From contig NZ_FOOW01000007.1 of NCBI RefSeq assembly GCF_900113305.1, positions 62,001 to 126,000 of the forward strand: a DNA stretch of 64,000 nt, written 5' to 3'. This document shows positions 18,191 to 26,454 of this stretch, piece after piece; the first letter of the stretch is position 1; the number at the start of each line of letters is the position of its first letter. The notes below the pieces were generated by a model, which searched no databases, was not told where the DNA came from, and saw nothing but the letters and a program-made list of their open reading frames with translations. Origin of the DNA: Prevotella sp. KH2C16 (GTDB lineage Bacteria; Bacteroidota; Bacteroidia; Bacteroidales; Bacteroidaceae). The translations under genes were made by a program, and so were the position numbers.

Positions 18191-18997
18191 ATGGAAGTAA
18201 AGTGTCCGAAATGCAGATATCGCTTTGAAGTTTGGCGCGGCCCGGGAGTGCGTGAGCTGTCTTGCGTGTGCCCCCGTTGCGGCACGCCTTTCAACTATGA
18301 GATACCCGAAGATGCCCCCGTAGTGCCTACCGCTGATGTTACAAGCGGCGTGGAAGAGGATTACAAGCCGTCTGTAACGACATTACAAGCCGCTTGTAAC
18401 AAACCCGAAAGCGGTTCCCGGCAGGATGAGAGGCCGTCGGCTGTCCCGCCGTCAGAGGGTTCGACGGCCTCTCGTGTCGGCCCGATGCCTTATTCGGCGG
18501 GGCTGCGACCGGATGCAGACACCGTTCAGAAGCAGAAAAGCCGTTTTGGTTGTGGCTTTAAGAGTTTTCTTTTTGCCCTTCTGGCTCTTTTTGCCCTTAT
18601 CCTGTTCGGGCCTCGCGCGTGTCATTCAGAGGAATCGTATACGGCGGAAGATGTTGTCGGCGACACGACCCTGGAAGTCATTGAGGAGGTTCCCATGGAT
18701 TCAGTCGACACCTCGGTAACCAAGTGGGATGCCAAGCCTACGCCCAGTTGGGTGTTCGGCACATGGCAGATTACCACGGAATATGGCAAGATAAATGTGC
18801 GCATTGCCGACAAATGGATTCGCGAGACATCAGAAGGAGGCACGAGCCACGGTACTTTCTATTATACGCGCGGGCAGTTGAACTGTTCCTTCCCGGACGA
18901 CGGTCATCAGGTGAAGACCTACTACAGGCTTGATGAAGACCGCCATCTCATCGATGCGGGAGAAGGAATGTGGATGACGAAGATCAGTGATCATTGA
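18191..18997 (+). CDS. Zinc-ribbon, single-TM protein of the tubulin/actin-like operon
   Basis: 268 residues from the ATG at 18191. A TTG at 18179 is in frame but overlaps the previous gene and adds nothing recognisable. The N-terminus MEVKCPKCRYRFEVW with CVCPRCG at 25-31 is a zinc ribbon (Cys5, Cys8, Cys27, Cys30) of the MJ0042 type. A low-complexity linker follows, of which residues about 50-70 are encoded by three 22-bp dyad repeats (see 18339-18399). Residues 123-141 (FKSFLFALLALFALILFG) are a membrane span. The C-terminal 100 residues (PSWVFGTWQITTEYGKINV) resemble a small beta-rich exported domain. So zinc ribbon in the cytoplasm and beta domain outside. It overlaps the MATE gene by 11 bases. 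Confidence 0.78.
   Translation: MEVKCPKCRYRFEVWRGPGVRELSCVCPRCGTPFNYEIPEDAPVVPTADVTSGVEEDYKPSVTTLQAACNKPESGSRQDERPSAVPPSEGSTASRVGPMPYSAGLRPDADTVQKQKSRFGCGFKSFLFALLALFALILFGPRACHSEESYTAEDVVGDTTLEVIEEVPMDSVDTSVTKWDAKPTPSWVFGTWQITTEYGKINVRIADKWIRETSEGGTSHGTFYYTRGQLNCSFPDDGHQVKTYYRLDEDRHLIDAGEGMWMTKISDH
18339..18399. repeat. Three tandem 22-bp dyad repeats, family 1, locus B, inside a coding sequence
   Basis: Units start at 18339 (TTACAAGCGGCGTGGAA, the least perfect), 18361 and 18383 (TTACAAGCCGCTTGTAA), with spacers gagga and cgaca. Period is 22 as at the intergenic loci. Three units make 66 bases, which is 22 codons, so they are read through without a frameshift in the linker of the zinc-ribbon protein. 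Confidence 0.93.
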
Positions 18998-20285
18998 CCG
19001 ACAGATACTCCGTCTGGCCGTTCCTTCGATTGTTTCGAACATTACGGTGCCCCTCCTGGGGCTTGTCGACCTTGCCATCGTCGGCCATATGGGCAATGTG
19101 CGGTATATTGCCGCCATAGCGGTGGGGTCGATGATTTTCAATATCATCTATTGGCTTTTCGGCTTCCTGCGCATGGGAACGAGCGGAATGGCCTCGCAGG
19201 CTCTTGGGAGGAGGAATCTTCCGGAGCTGCTGCGTCTTTTCCTGCGCTCGCTCTCCGTAGGACTGCTCATAGCCCTGTGTTTTCTCGTTTGCCAGTGGCC
19301 GCTGCGAGGGTTGTCGGTCATGCTCATGCATCCGTCGGCCGAGGTGGTTCCCTTTGTCTATACCTATTTTAATATATGTATATGGGGAGCTCCGGCGGTG
19401 CTGGGTCTCTATAGCATGACGGGCTGGTTCGTGGGCATGCAGAACACGCGCATACCGATGGTGGTGAGCATTCTCCAGAACATTATCAACATTATTGTTT
19501 CCGTTGTCTTGGTGTTTGGGTTCGGCCTGAAGATAGAGGGCGTGGCCTTCGGCACTTTGACGGCGCAGTGGTCGGGACTTCTGATGGCCCTTGGGCTGTG
19601 GCTCAGGCATTATCGCAGGCTCCTCAAATACGAGGAGGGGTGGCGTCAGATTTTCCTGCGTAATGCCATGTCGCGTTTCTTCGGTGTCAACCGCGACATC
19701 TTCTTCCGAACGGTTTTCCTCGTGGCGGTAAACCTGTTCTTTACCTCTTTCGGGGCCCGCCAGGGAGACTTGATACTCTCCGTGAATACGCTGTTGCTGA
19801 CATTCTACACCCTTTTCTCCTATGTTATGGACGGCTTCGCGTTTGCCGCGGAGGCGTTGTGCGGCAGGGCTTACGGTGCTGGAGATGGCGACCGGTTCCG
19901 CAAAGTGTGCCGCCGTCTGGCTTTCTGGGGCTTCCTGATGGTCTCGCTCTTTACCCTCGTCTATGCGGTGGGCGGTCGCTCGTTCCTCGGGCTGCTTACC
20001 GACGAGGCATCGGTCATTGATGCCGCCATGCCTTATTTTCCTTGGGCGCTGCTCATTCCGTTGGCAGGGGTGGCGGCGTTTATCTACGACGGCATCTTCA
20101 TCGGCATCACGGCCACTCGTGGCATGCTTGTGTCTTCGTGCATTGCGGCGGTCTGCTTCTTCGCCGTCTATGCCTTGTTCTTCGGCAGTATGCGCAACCA
20201 TGCCCTCTGGCTGTCGCTCATCGTATACCTTCTTATGCGTGGCGTCGTCCAGAAAATTTATCTGGACAAGACATGCAGGATATAA
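18987..20285 (+). CDS. MATE-family multidrug/metabolite exporter (DinF-like)
   Basis: 432 residues and about 12 hydrophobic segments throughout, opening with the family's typical DRQILRLAVPSIVSNITVPLLGLVDLAIVGHMG. The motif VGHMGNVRYIAAIAVGSMIFN is the MATE N-lobe signature, and the second lobe repeats it more weakly (LILSVNTLLLTFYTLFSY). The start is a GTG at 18987 overlapping the zinc-ribbon gene by 11 bases; no in-frame ATG further in would keep the first helix. MATE proteins export cationic drugs or metabolites using H+ or Na+. As last gene of the run it may simply share the transcript. Confidence 0.9.
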   Translation: MIIDRQILRLAVPSIVSNITVPLLGLVDLAIVGHMGNVRYIAAIAVGSMIFNIIYWLFGFLRMGTSGMASQALGRRNLPELLRLFLRSLSVGLLIALCFLVCQWPLRGLSVMLMHPSAEVVPFVYTYFNICIWGAPAVLGLYSMTGWFVGMQNTRIPMVVSILQNIINIIVSVVLVFGFGLKIEGVAFGTLTAQWSGLLMALGLWLRHYRRLLKYEEGWRQIFLRNAMSRFFGVNRDIFFRTVFLVAVNLFFTSFGARQGDLILSVNTLLLTFYTLFSYVMDGFAFAAEALCGRAYGAGDGDRFRKVCRRLAFWGFLMVSLFTLVYAVGGRSFLGLLTDEASVIDAAMPYFPWALLIPLAGVAAFIYDGIFIGITATRGMLVSSCIAAVCFFAVYALFFGSMRNHALWLSLIVYLLMRGVVQKIYLDKTCRI

Positions 20286-20297
20286 AGCGGAATTTCG

Positions 20298-20305
20298 TAT
20301 ATTTG
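20298..20305 (+). promoter_or_regulatory. -7 box of rmuC
   Basis: TATATTTG, a full consensus match, 21 bases before the rmuC ATG and just after the MATE stop. A purine-rich AGGAG lies 5 bases before the ATG, unusual in a phylum that mostly lacks Shine-Dalgarno use. Confidence 0.65.
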
Positions 20306-20326
20306 CAATAAAAATCATAGGAGCGC

Positions 20327-21670
20327 ATGGAAATCGTATATTTAGCAGTCGGACTGGTTGTAGGAGGCGTGATTGCTTTCTTGTGGATGAATGGAAAGAA
20401 GCGGGAGGTGGAGACCGCCTTGAAGCTTTCCGAGCAGGACAAGGAGCACGAAATCCGCTTGAAGGAGGAGTTGCGGGGCAAGTTTGACGCGGCCGATGCC
20501 GCACTTAGCGACCTTCACGACCAGCTCACCCAGGCCAAAGTGGAGCTGGGCAGCGTGCAGTCGCAGTTGGAGGCGGAGCGGAAGAGCAACGGCGAGGAGA
20601 TGAAACTCCGCCGCGAGCAGTTCGAACAGCAGCTGAAGACCATCCACGAGCAGTTTTCCAACTTGGCGCAGGAGGTTCTCGACAAGACTTCCGACAAGTT
20701 GAAGACGCAGAATGTGAGCTCCATCGACGCGGTTACCAAGCCCCTGAAAGACAAGGTAGCCGAACTTCAGGATGCCATCAAGCACACGAATGAGAAGACG
20801 GTGGAGACCACCTCTTCCATCACGGAGCAGATTCGACAGATGATGTTGCAGACGCAGCGCATGGACAAGACGGCCACCCGCCTCTCGAATGTCATGCAGG
20901 GCGGTAACAAAATACAGGGCAACTGGGGCGAGCACACGCTTCGCAACCTGCTTTTGGCTCAGGGAATGCGCGAGGGAACCGACTTCGACCTCCAGGTAAC
21001 CGTTGCGGCAGAAGGCACCGACAACTATCGTCCCGATGCCGTGCTGCATTATCCGAACGGAGAGGATGTGTTCATCGACTCCAAGATGTCTATCGATGCG
21101 TATAAGCATTTTGTGGAGGCCGAGGACGACGCCAGCCGCAAGATCTATGCCCGGAAGGTGGTGGAGAGTGTCAAGGGACAGTACAAGAACCTGATGGGAA
21201 AGGACTACAGCCGCTTCGTGAAGGAAGGGCGGACGGCGGTAGACTTCGTTATTATGTATGTTCCTTATGAGGGTGCGCTCCAGTTGAGCTTCAAGGAAGA
21301 CCCGAATCTATGGAGCGAAGCCTTCAACAACAAGGTCTTCATTACCAGTCAGGAGAACCTGATGGCTGTCCTCAAGGTCATCGACATTGCGTGGAGGCAG
21401 TATCAGCAGGCGGAAAACCAGAAGCAGGTTTTCCTCTTGGCAGACGAACTTCTGAAGCGTGTGGGTAAGTTTATTAGTGAATATCAGAAGATGAAACGGA
21501 ATCTTGACGCCTTTACCAAGTCGTTCGATGGGCTCGATACCACCGTCGAGGGGCGGCAGGGCATCGTGCAGAAGGCCAACCAGATGAAGAAGCTGGGCGT
21601 CAAGGAGAATGTGAGCTATCCGATTCCTGCTGACACGGCAGACGGCATGGAGCTCCTCGAAGAATCCTAA
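20327..21670 (+). CDS. rmuC: RmuC-family DNA recombination protein
   Basis: 447 residues. An N-terminal membrane anchor (IVYLAVGLVVGGVIAFLWM) is followed by a long coiled coil to about residue 150, and then by the RmuC domain with GNWGEHTLRNLLLAQGM, YRPDAVLHYPNGEDVFIDSK and FVIMYVPYEGAL. The conserved D-x-K in the last-but-one motif fits the restriction-endonuclease-like fold predicted for RmuC. In E. coli RmuC limits recombination at inverted repeats. The stop codon overlaps the tail of the convergent tcdA gene by 4 bases. Length is normal. Confidence 0.93.
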   Translation: MEIVYLAVGLVVGGVIAFLWMNGKKREVETALKLSEQDKEHEIRLKEELRGKFDAADAALSDLHDQLTQAKVELGSVQSQLEAERKSNGEEMKLRREQFEQQLKTIHEQFSNLAQEVLDKTSDKLKTQNVSSIDAVTKPLKDKVAELQDAIKHTNEKTVETTSSITEQIRQMMLQTQRMDKTATRLSNVMQGGNKIQGNWGEHTLRNLLLAQGMREGTDFDLQVTVAAEGTDNYRPDAVLHYPNGEDVFIDSKMSIDAYKHFVEAEDDASRKIYARKVVESVKGQYKNLMGKDYSRFVKEGRTAVDFVIMYVPYEGALQLSFKEDPNLWSEAFNNKVFITSQENLMAVLKVIDIAWRQYQQAENQKQVFLLADELLKRVGKFISEYQKMKRNLDAFTKSFDGLDTTVEGRQGIVQKANQMKKLGVKENVSYPIPADTADGMELLEES

Positions 21671-22452
21671 CGGTTGACAGGAAGGTTCTCGCCCCCGGTG
21701 CTTTCTGTCCGCAGGGTGCCCGCTTTCCTTATCAGGTCTTTCACCACTTCGCCGCCGATGATGAGTCCTGCCGCAGCGGGAACGAAGGCGTTGCTTGCCG
21801 GAATACTCCGGCGCATGCTGCCATTGTCCTGAATTTCCTCCGTCGCTCCGTCTTCTATGAGTGGCTTCAAGGGTTCCTCTTCACTATAAACCACCTTGAG
21901 ATGAGGAACTCCGAGCTTGCGGAGCTTCTTCCGCATGACCTTGGCAAGCGGGTCTCTATTGGTCTCGTAGATATCAGCTACACGGAAGGCAGTAGGGTCG
22001 AGCTTGTTGGCAGCGCCCATGCTCGAGATCAGGGGAACGCCGAGGCCGTAGCAACGCCTGGCAAGTTCTATCTTTGCCGTTATCGTATCGATGCAGTCCA
22101 CGACATAGTCGAATTGGCTTAGGTCTACCTCCCCGGCATTCTCCGGCAGATAGAACATGGGGTGCTTGCCCACCCGGCAGTCAGGGTTTATATCGTGTAT
22201 GCGGGCTTCCGCTACCTCCACCTTATACTGGCCGACGGTAGAGAGGAGGGCGAGAATCTGCCGGTTGACATTCGTCAGGCACACCCGGTCGTTGTCGAAG
22301 ACATCTATGCTGCCCACGCCGCTTCGTGCCAATACCTCGAGGGCATGTCCGCCTACGCCGCCGATGCCGAAGACGGCCACGCGCGAGGCTGCCAGCGTCT
22401 CCATGGCGGGCTTGCCTAACAGAAGCTGAGTTCTGGAAAACTGATTCTGCAT
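21667..22452 (-). CDS. tcdA: tRNA threonylcarbamoyladenosine dehydratase (TcdA/CsdL)
   Basis: A 261-residue E1-like enzyme that converts t6A37 to cyclic ct6A in tRNAs using ATP. The ATP-binding loop is VFGIGGVGGHALEVLARSG (G29-G35), followed by IDVFDNDRVCLTNVNRQ. The second conserved block is FDYVVDCIDTITAKIELARRC, and the family's GAANKLDPTAF stretch is present. The start ATG at 22452 lies 25 bases downstream of a consensus -7 box. The gene ends inside the rmuC stop region. Confidence 0.93.
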   Translation of the reverse strand: MQNQFSRTQLLLGKPAMETLAASRVAVFGIGGVGGHALEVLARSGVGSIDVFDNDRVCLTNVNRQILALLSTVGQYKVEVAEARIHDINPDCRVGKHPMFYLPENAGEVDLSQFDYVVDCIDTITAKIELARRCYGLGVPLISSMGAANKLDPTAFRVADIYETNRDPLAKVMRKKLRKLGVPHLKVVYSEEEPLKPLIEDGATEEIQDNGSMRRSIPASNAFVPAAAGLIIGGEVVKDLIRKAGTLRTESTGGENLPVNR

Positions 22453-22476
22453 CTTTACCTTTTATTTTTCTGTTTG

Positions 22477-22484
22477 CAAAGGTA
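22477..22484 (-). promoter_or_regulatory. -7 box of tcdA
   Basis: Minus strand reads TACCTTTG, matching TAnnTTTG, 24 bases upstream of the tcdA start. Confidence 0.65.
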
Positions 22485-22546
22485 CGAAAAATTAGAGGAA
22501 CGCTCTTCTTCCATCCGGGATTTTTGTTTTCAGAGAACAGAACACT

Positions 22547-22580
22547 CTTGGGGTCTGCCCGTTAATAGGTCGACCCCAAG
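22547..22580 (-). terminator. Hairpin downstream of the lactate permease gene
   Basis: A perfect 9-bp inverted repeat, CTTGGGGTC and GACCCCAAG, with a 16-base loop, lies about 30 bases past the permease stop on the minus strand. No long T-run follows, so it may be a weak or [14 protein letters not shown] terminator or a 3' processing barrier. Confidence 0.5.
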
Positions 22581-22611
22581 GTGAGACTGCTTTTAGGAAT
22601 ATCTTGGGTTG

Positions 22612-24231
22612 CTATAGTCCGAAGTAAACCATCAGCCCGCTGATGATGATATAGGCAATGGCGTAGGGCAGAGCTTTCTTGATGATCTCCCCGTCCTGGC
22701 CCTGCATGTTGCAGGAAGCCGTTGCGATGGCAATGCTCTGCGGACTGATAATCTTGCCGCCGGTGGCTCCCGTGGTGTTTCCGGCTGCCAGCCAGTTGGT
22801 CTCATTGCCGCTGAAGCCGAAGAAAGAGGACGGGTGGGTCAGTCCCAGCTGGCCGGCCACATTGGCCTGCAGCTTGGCAAAGAGAATGTTGGAAGAGGTG
22901 TCCGAGCCCGTAACGAAGGTGCCGATGCCGCCGATGAGAGGCGCAAAGAGTGGATAGAGACTTCCCGTGAGGGCCACGAGGCTGACGGCGATAGCCGATA
23001 TCATGCCCGAGTAGTTCATCACCGAAGACATGGCGATGAGACACACAATCGTGATGACGGTATACCGGAGGTTGACCAGTGTGCGGGCGAGAATCAGCAT
23101 CAGCTTGCGGAACGAGACGCCTTGGATGAGGCCTCCGACCGTTGCGCCGAGAAAGAGCATCAGACCGGCGTTGCTGATCCAGCCGAACTTGAAGGTAGAG
23201 CCGATGACAGGCAGGTCGACGGCCGTTACCAGATGGCTCTTGAGGAAACCGTTGACGGACGGACAGAGAGCCCCGGAAATCAGAATGAAAGCAAGGATGA
23301 AGATGTAGACGCTCCATGCTTTGAAGGTCTCGGCGAATGTGAACCGGGTGCTTCCTGAGACTTCTACTTCGATGGTCTGGCCGTCCGGCGTGGCGGCGGC
23401 AGCTTTCTTTCGGATGAAAACTTTCGCATAGACCACGATGGCTGCGATGGCTGCGATGGAGCCGAGGATGGCCGGTGTCTCAGCCCCGAGGAAGTGGGCG
23501 CAGGCATACTGCACCACGAGCGAGACGCAGCCCGTCCACAGGGTGAGCGTGATATTCTTCACGAGGGCCTTCCTTTCGGTAAGCATCAGGATGACGAAAG
23601 GTATCAGGAAGAACAGGGGAGAGAGCTGCACGACGGTAAGGCCGGCTATCTCGCAGATCATGTCGGCGGGTGCCGCGCCGCCGGGAGATATCTCGTTGCA
23701 TAGGGTGGTAACGGGAATGCCCACGGCGCCGAACGCCACCGGCACGCTGTTGGCGAGCAGGGCCACCAGTGCAGAGAACATCGGCTTGAACCCGAGGCCG
23801 ATGAGGATGGCCGCGGGAATGGCTACCGCCGTGCCGAAACCTGCCATTCCTTCGAGCAGTCCGCCGAATCCCCATACGAGAATGAGCACGATAATGCCTC
23901 TGTCCTCGCTGATGGAGGTAAACTGTTTCTTGATGGTTTCAATCTGCTGGTCTTCCACCAGGATGTTATAACTGTAGATAGCCATGAGGATAACTATGAG
24001 AATTGGGAAGACAGCCTTCAGCACGCCCTCCACCACAGCCCACCATGTAATCCCCGCGATGCTTACCCCCTGTAGGGGCGCGGGGAGCATGCCGAGGGCA
24101 GGGGCAGCGAAGAGAGCCAGCAGGATGGTAACGATGAGCGTGATCAGGGCACTCTTATATCCGGGCATTTTAAAGCCGAGCATGAGTGCGAACAGCAGCA
24201 GGATGGGGATGATGGATACTAATGCAGGCAT
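22612..24231 (-). CDS. L-lactate permease (LctP/LldP family)
   Basis: 539 residues with 12 or more membrane segments, starting MPALVSIIPILLLFALMLGFKMPGYKSA. Family blocks include ALFAAPALGMLPAPLQG near the start, LVWGFGGLLEGMAGFGTAVAIP, and near the end SDTSSNILFAKLQANVAGQ and AGNTTGATGGKIISPQSIA. These match LctP proton/lactate symporters. No lactate dehydrogenase operon (lutABC or lldD) lies next to it in this window, so whether it imports or exports lactate here is open. Single-gene unit on the minus strand. Confidence 0.93.
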   Translation of the reverse strand: MPALVSIIPILLLFALMLGFKMPGYKSALITLIVTILLALFAAPALGMLPAPLQGVSIAGITWWAVVEGVLKAVFPILIVILMAIYSYNILVEDQQIETIKKQFTSISEDRGIIVLILVWGFGGLLEGMAGFGTAVAIPAAILIGLGFKPMFSALVALLANSVPVAFGAVGIPVTTLCNEISPGGAAPADMICEIAGLTVVQLSPLFFLIPFVILMLTERKALVKNITLTLWTGCVSLVVQYACAHFLGAETPAILGSIAAIAAIVVYAKVFIRKKAAAATPDGQTIEVEVSGSTRFTFAETFKAWSVYIFILAFILISGALCPSVNGFLKSHLVTAVDLPVIGSTFKFGWISNAGLMLFLGATVGGLIQGVSFRKLMLILARTLVNLRYTVITIVCLIAMSSVMNYSGMISAIAVSLVALTGSLYPLFAPLIGGIGTFVTGSDTSSNILFAKLQANVAGQLGLTHPSSFFGFSGNETNWLAAGNTTGATGGKIISPQSIAIATASCNMQGQDGEIIKKALPYAIAYIIISGLMVYFGL

Positions 24232-24288
24232 AATATTCTTGTTTTTAGAGGGTTTGCCGAATCTTTCTTCAGAAATGACGGATTGACT

Positions 24289-24639
24289 CTAAGACCTCGT
24301 GGGTGGACCGGAAATATCCAGAGCTTCTGTCTCCATGAACTTCCACTGCGATGCCTTGAGGTCTACATGTCCGTTGGGGCGGAATGCCACGCCTTCTTGT
24401 TCGAGGAGTGCTCGCTGCCCGCTCCATCCTGGTACGAGGCGTCCGCTGGCATTCACAACCCTGTGGCAGGGCAGACGGAGCTCTCGCGGCACGCCGTGCA
24501 GCAGATGGCCCACGAGGCGGGAGTTCTGTGGGCGGCCTGTCAGGAACGCTATCTGGCCGTAGGTAATCACCTTTCCCCGCGGGATGGCGGCTACTACATG
24601 GTAGACTTCCTGTCGTAATTCTTCGGTTGGCGTATTCAT
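24289..24639 (-). CDS. MGMT-family (Ogt-type) DNA alkyltransferase domain protein
   Basis: 116 residues covering only the C-terminal catalytic/DNA-binding domain of methylguanine methyltransferases. The acceptor motif is LPCHRVVNASG, with the active-site Cys retained, so it is not an alkyltransferase-like protein, in which that Cys is replaced. The helix-turn-helix region IPRGKVITYGQIAFLTGRP carries the expected nucleotide-flipping Tyr. After transfer the protein would be used up. Likely repairs O6-alkylguanine in DNA; the missing N-terminal domain is normal for this short subgroup. Divergent from the uracil permease. Confidence 0.85.
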   Translation of the reverse strand: MNTPTEELRQEVYHVVAAIPRGKVITYGQIAFLTGRPQNSRLVGHLLHGVPRELRLPCHRVVNASGRLVPGWSGQRALLEQEGVAFRPNGHVDLKASQWKFMETEALDISGPPTRS

Positions 24640-24647
24640 TCTGACGG

Positions 24648-24655
24648 CAAATATA
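24648..24655 (-). promoter_or_regulatory. -7 box of the MGMT-family gene
   Basis: Minus strand reads TATATTTG, 8 bases upstream of the ATG at 24639, so the leader is at most a few bases. Confidence 0.65.
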
Positions 24656-24717
24656 GCTTTTTTATTTTAAAAAGATAATTTTTACGGGAATTGTTTCCTG
24701 CTTTCTCTTATTTTTCT

Positions 24718-24725
24718 TAATTTTG
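24718..24725 (+). promoter_or_regulatory. -7 box of the uracil permease gene
   Basis: TAATTTTG fits TAnnTTTG. The ATG at 24735 is only 9 bases downstream, implying a very short or absent 5' leader. Confidence 0.65.
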
Positions 24726-24734
24726 TCTCCAATT

Positions 24735-25979
24735 ATGAAGAATATCACCTTAACGCCAATGAGGAAGGGAATCGTGGGAGTGCAATTCCTCTTCGTCGCT
24801 TTCGGAGCAACCGTCCTCGTGCCGCTGCTCGTGGGACTCAGTCCCGCCACTGCCTTGTTTACGGCCGGTTTAGGTACTTTCATCTTTCATCTCGTAACGA
24901 AAGGGAAGGTGCCTATTTTTTTGGGTTCCAGTTTCGCGTTCATCGCCCCCATCATTGCTGCCTCCCAGCAATGGGGCATGCCGGGCACGCTTGCAGGCAT
25001 AGCCGGGGTGGCTCTGGTTTACTTCGTCATGAGCGCCCTCATCCGCTGGCAGGGGCAGAAGCTGCTCGACAGGCTGTTTCCCCCGGTAGTCATCGGTCCC
25101 GTCATCATCCTCATCGGACTGACGCTCTCGGGCTCGGCAGTAAATATGGCCAAGGAGAACTGGATTCTCGCCTTCGTCTCGCTGCTGACGGCCATCCTCG
25201 TGCTCACCTTTGCCCGGGGGCTTCTGAAGCTCGTGCCCGTGGTGTGTGGACTGGTGGTGGGCTACATCGTGGCCCTCTGCATGGGCGTGGTAGACCTGAG
25301 CGGTGTGGCCGCTGCACCGTGGTTTGCCCTGCCGCCGTCGATAGTCCACTTCCAGATACCCCAGTTTGCGTGGGAGCCTTTCCTGTATATGATTCCCGTG
25401 GCGATAGCCCCCGTCATCGAGCACATCGGCGATGTGTATGTCGTGGGAGCGGTTGCGCAGAAGAATTTCGTGAAGGATCCCGGACTTCACCGCACGATGC
25501 TGGGCGACGGGCTGGCGTGCCTGGCGGCATCATTCCTCGGTGGCCCTCCGGTAACCACCTACAGCGAGGTAACGGGGGCGATGTCGATTACGAAGGTAAC
25601 CCATCCTCAGGTCATTCGCATCGCTGCCCTTACGGCCATCGTCTTCTCGGTCATAGGCAAGCTGTCGGCTTTCCTGCAGTCGATTCCGAGCGCCGTGCTC
25701 GGAGGCATCATGCTCCTGCTCTTCGGAACGATAGCCAATGTGGGCATACAGGACCTCGTGCAGAACAAGGTGAACCTGAATGTAACCCGCAACACTATCA
25801 TCATCTCCGTTACCCTGACGCTCGGCATCGGCGGAGCCGTCTTGAACTTCGGCAACTTCTCGCTGGGCGGCATCGGACTGAGCGCCGTGGTCAGCGTGCT
25901 GCTCAACCTGCTGTTGCCGCACGACAGGGAAGAGGAGTCTCACCCTGACATGATCGAGGGAAAGAATGTGGAATCATAA
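24735..25979 (+). CDS. Uracil/xanthine permease, NCS2 family (UraA-like)
   Basis: 414 residues from the ATG at 24735; a TTG four codons upstream is rejected because it overlaps the promoter element. About 14 membrane segments. Family motifs: VQFLFVAFGATVLVPLLVG, FLGSSFAFIAPI (substrate-site strand), and PVAIAPVIEHIGDVYVVG with the conserved Glu that binds the pyrimidine ring in UraA. AGLGTFIFHLVTKGKVPIF is also typical. Imports uracil by proton symport. Followed after 22 bases by a small membrane protein and then a terminator, so the two probably form one unit. Confidence 0.92.
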   Translation: MKNITLTPMRKGIVGVQFLFVAFGATVLVPLLVGLSPATALFTAGLGTFIFHLVTKGKVPIFLGSSFAFIAPIIAASQQWGMPGTLAGIAGVALVYFVMSALIRWQGQKLLDRLFPPVVIGPVIILIGLTLSGSAVNMAKENWILAFVSLLTAILVLTFARGLLKLVPVVCGLVVGYIVALCMGVVDLSGVAAAPWFALPPSIVHFQIPQFAWEPFLYMIPVAIAPVIEHIGDVYVVGAVAQKNFVKDPGLHRTMLGDGLACLAASFLGGPPVTTYSEVTGAMSITKVTHPQVIRIAALTAIVFSVIGKLSAFLQSIPSAVLGGIMLLLFGTIANVGIQDLVQNKVNLNVTRNTIIISVTLTLGIGGAVLNFGNFSLGGIGLSAVVSVLLNLLLPHDREEESHPDMIEGKNVES

Positions 25980-26001
25980 CCCTGTAGACGAGCATTGAAC
26001 G

Positions 26002-26367
26002 ATGGAATTCAAGGACAGGGATAAGTTTTCAGACTTCGAGGAGTATTGGCGGGCCAACAAGAGCCGGCTCATGCTCGACGCGCCGCAGCACCTGAAGACG
26101 GAGCGCATCAACAGCGGCAAGTTCAATACGGCAGGCGACTGGCTCCTGGCACCGCTTCCCCTCGTGGTAATGATATTGTTCATGCAGACGGGGTGGATAG
26201 CCAACGAGCTGCTCAACCTCGTCGTGGCCATTGCGATAGGCGTGGTGCTCTATGTGCTCGGCGAGATGGCGAAGCCTTATGTAACGGGCAAACGCTCGGT
26301 AACCGACATCGACCGCGACATCAAGGAGTATTTCCGCCGGGAGTGGGAGGCCGGCGGGGCCTCGTGA
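26002..26367 (+). CDS. Small membrane protein, unknown family
   Basis: 121 residues. A charged N-terminal 47 residues (MEFKDRDKFSDFEEYWRAN) are followed by two adjacent hydrophobic segments (LLAPLPLVVMILFMQTGWIA and LLNLVVAIAIGVVLYVLGEM) and a charged tail (DIDRDIKEYFRREWEAGG). This gives a hairpin topology with both ends in the cytoplasm. Co-directional with and 22 bases after the uracil permease. No function can be assigned. Confidence 0.75.
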   Translation: MEFKDRDKFSDFEEYWRANKSRLMLDAPQHLKTERINSGKFNTAGDWLLAPLPLVVMILFMQTGWIANELLNLVVAIAIGVVLYVLGEMAKPYVTGKRSVTDIDRDIKEYFRREWEAGGAS

Positions 26368-26377
26368 ACGAGACGGG

Positions 26378-26414
26378 AAAGGCTGCCCCGAGAAGGGCGG
26401 CCTTTTTGCTTTTC
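26378..26414 (+). terminator. Terminator after the uracil permease unit
   Basis: AAAGGCTGCCC and GGGCGGCCTTTTTG form a stem of about 10 bp with one G-U pair, followed by TTTTTGCTTTT. It begins 11 bases after the stop of the small membrane protein. Confidence 0.85.
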
Positions 26415-26454
26415 TTTGATTCCTTATAAAACTGTTTGCGGTCAGCCCATTAAC

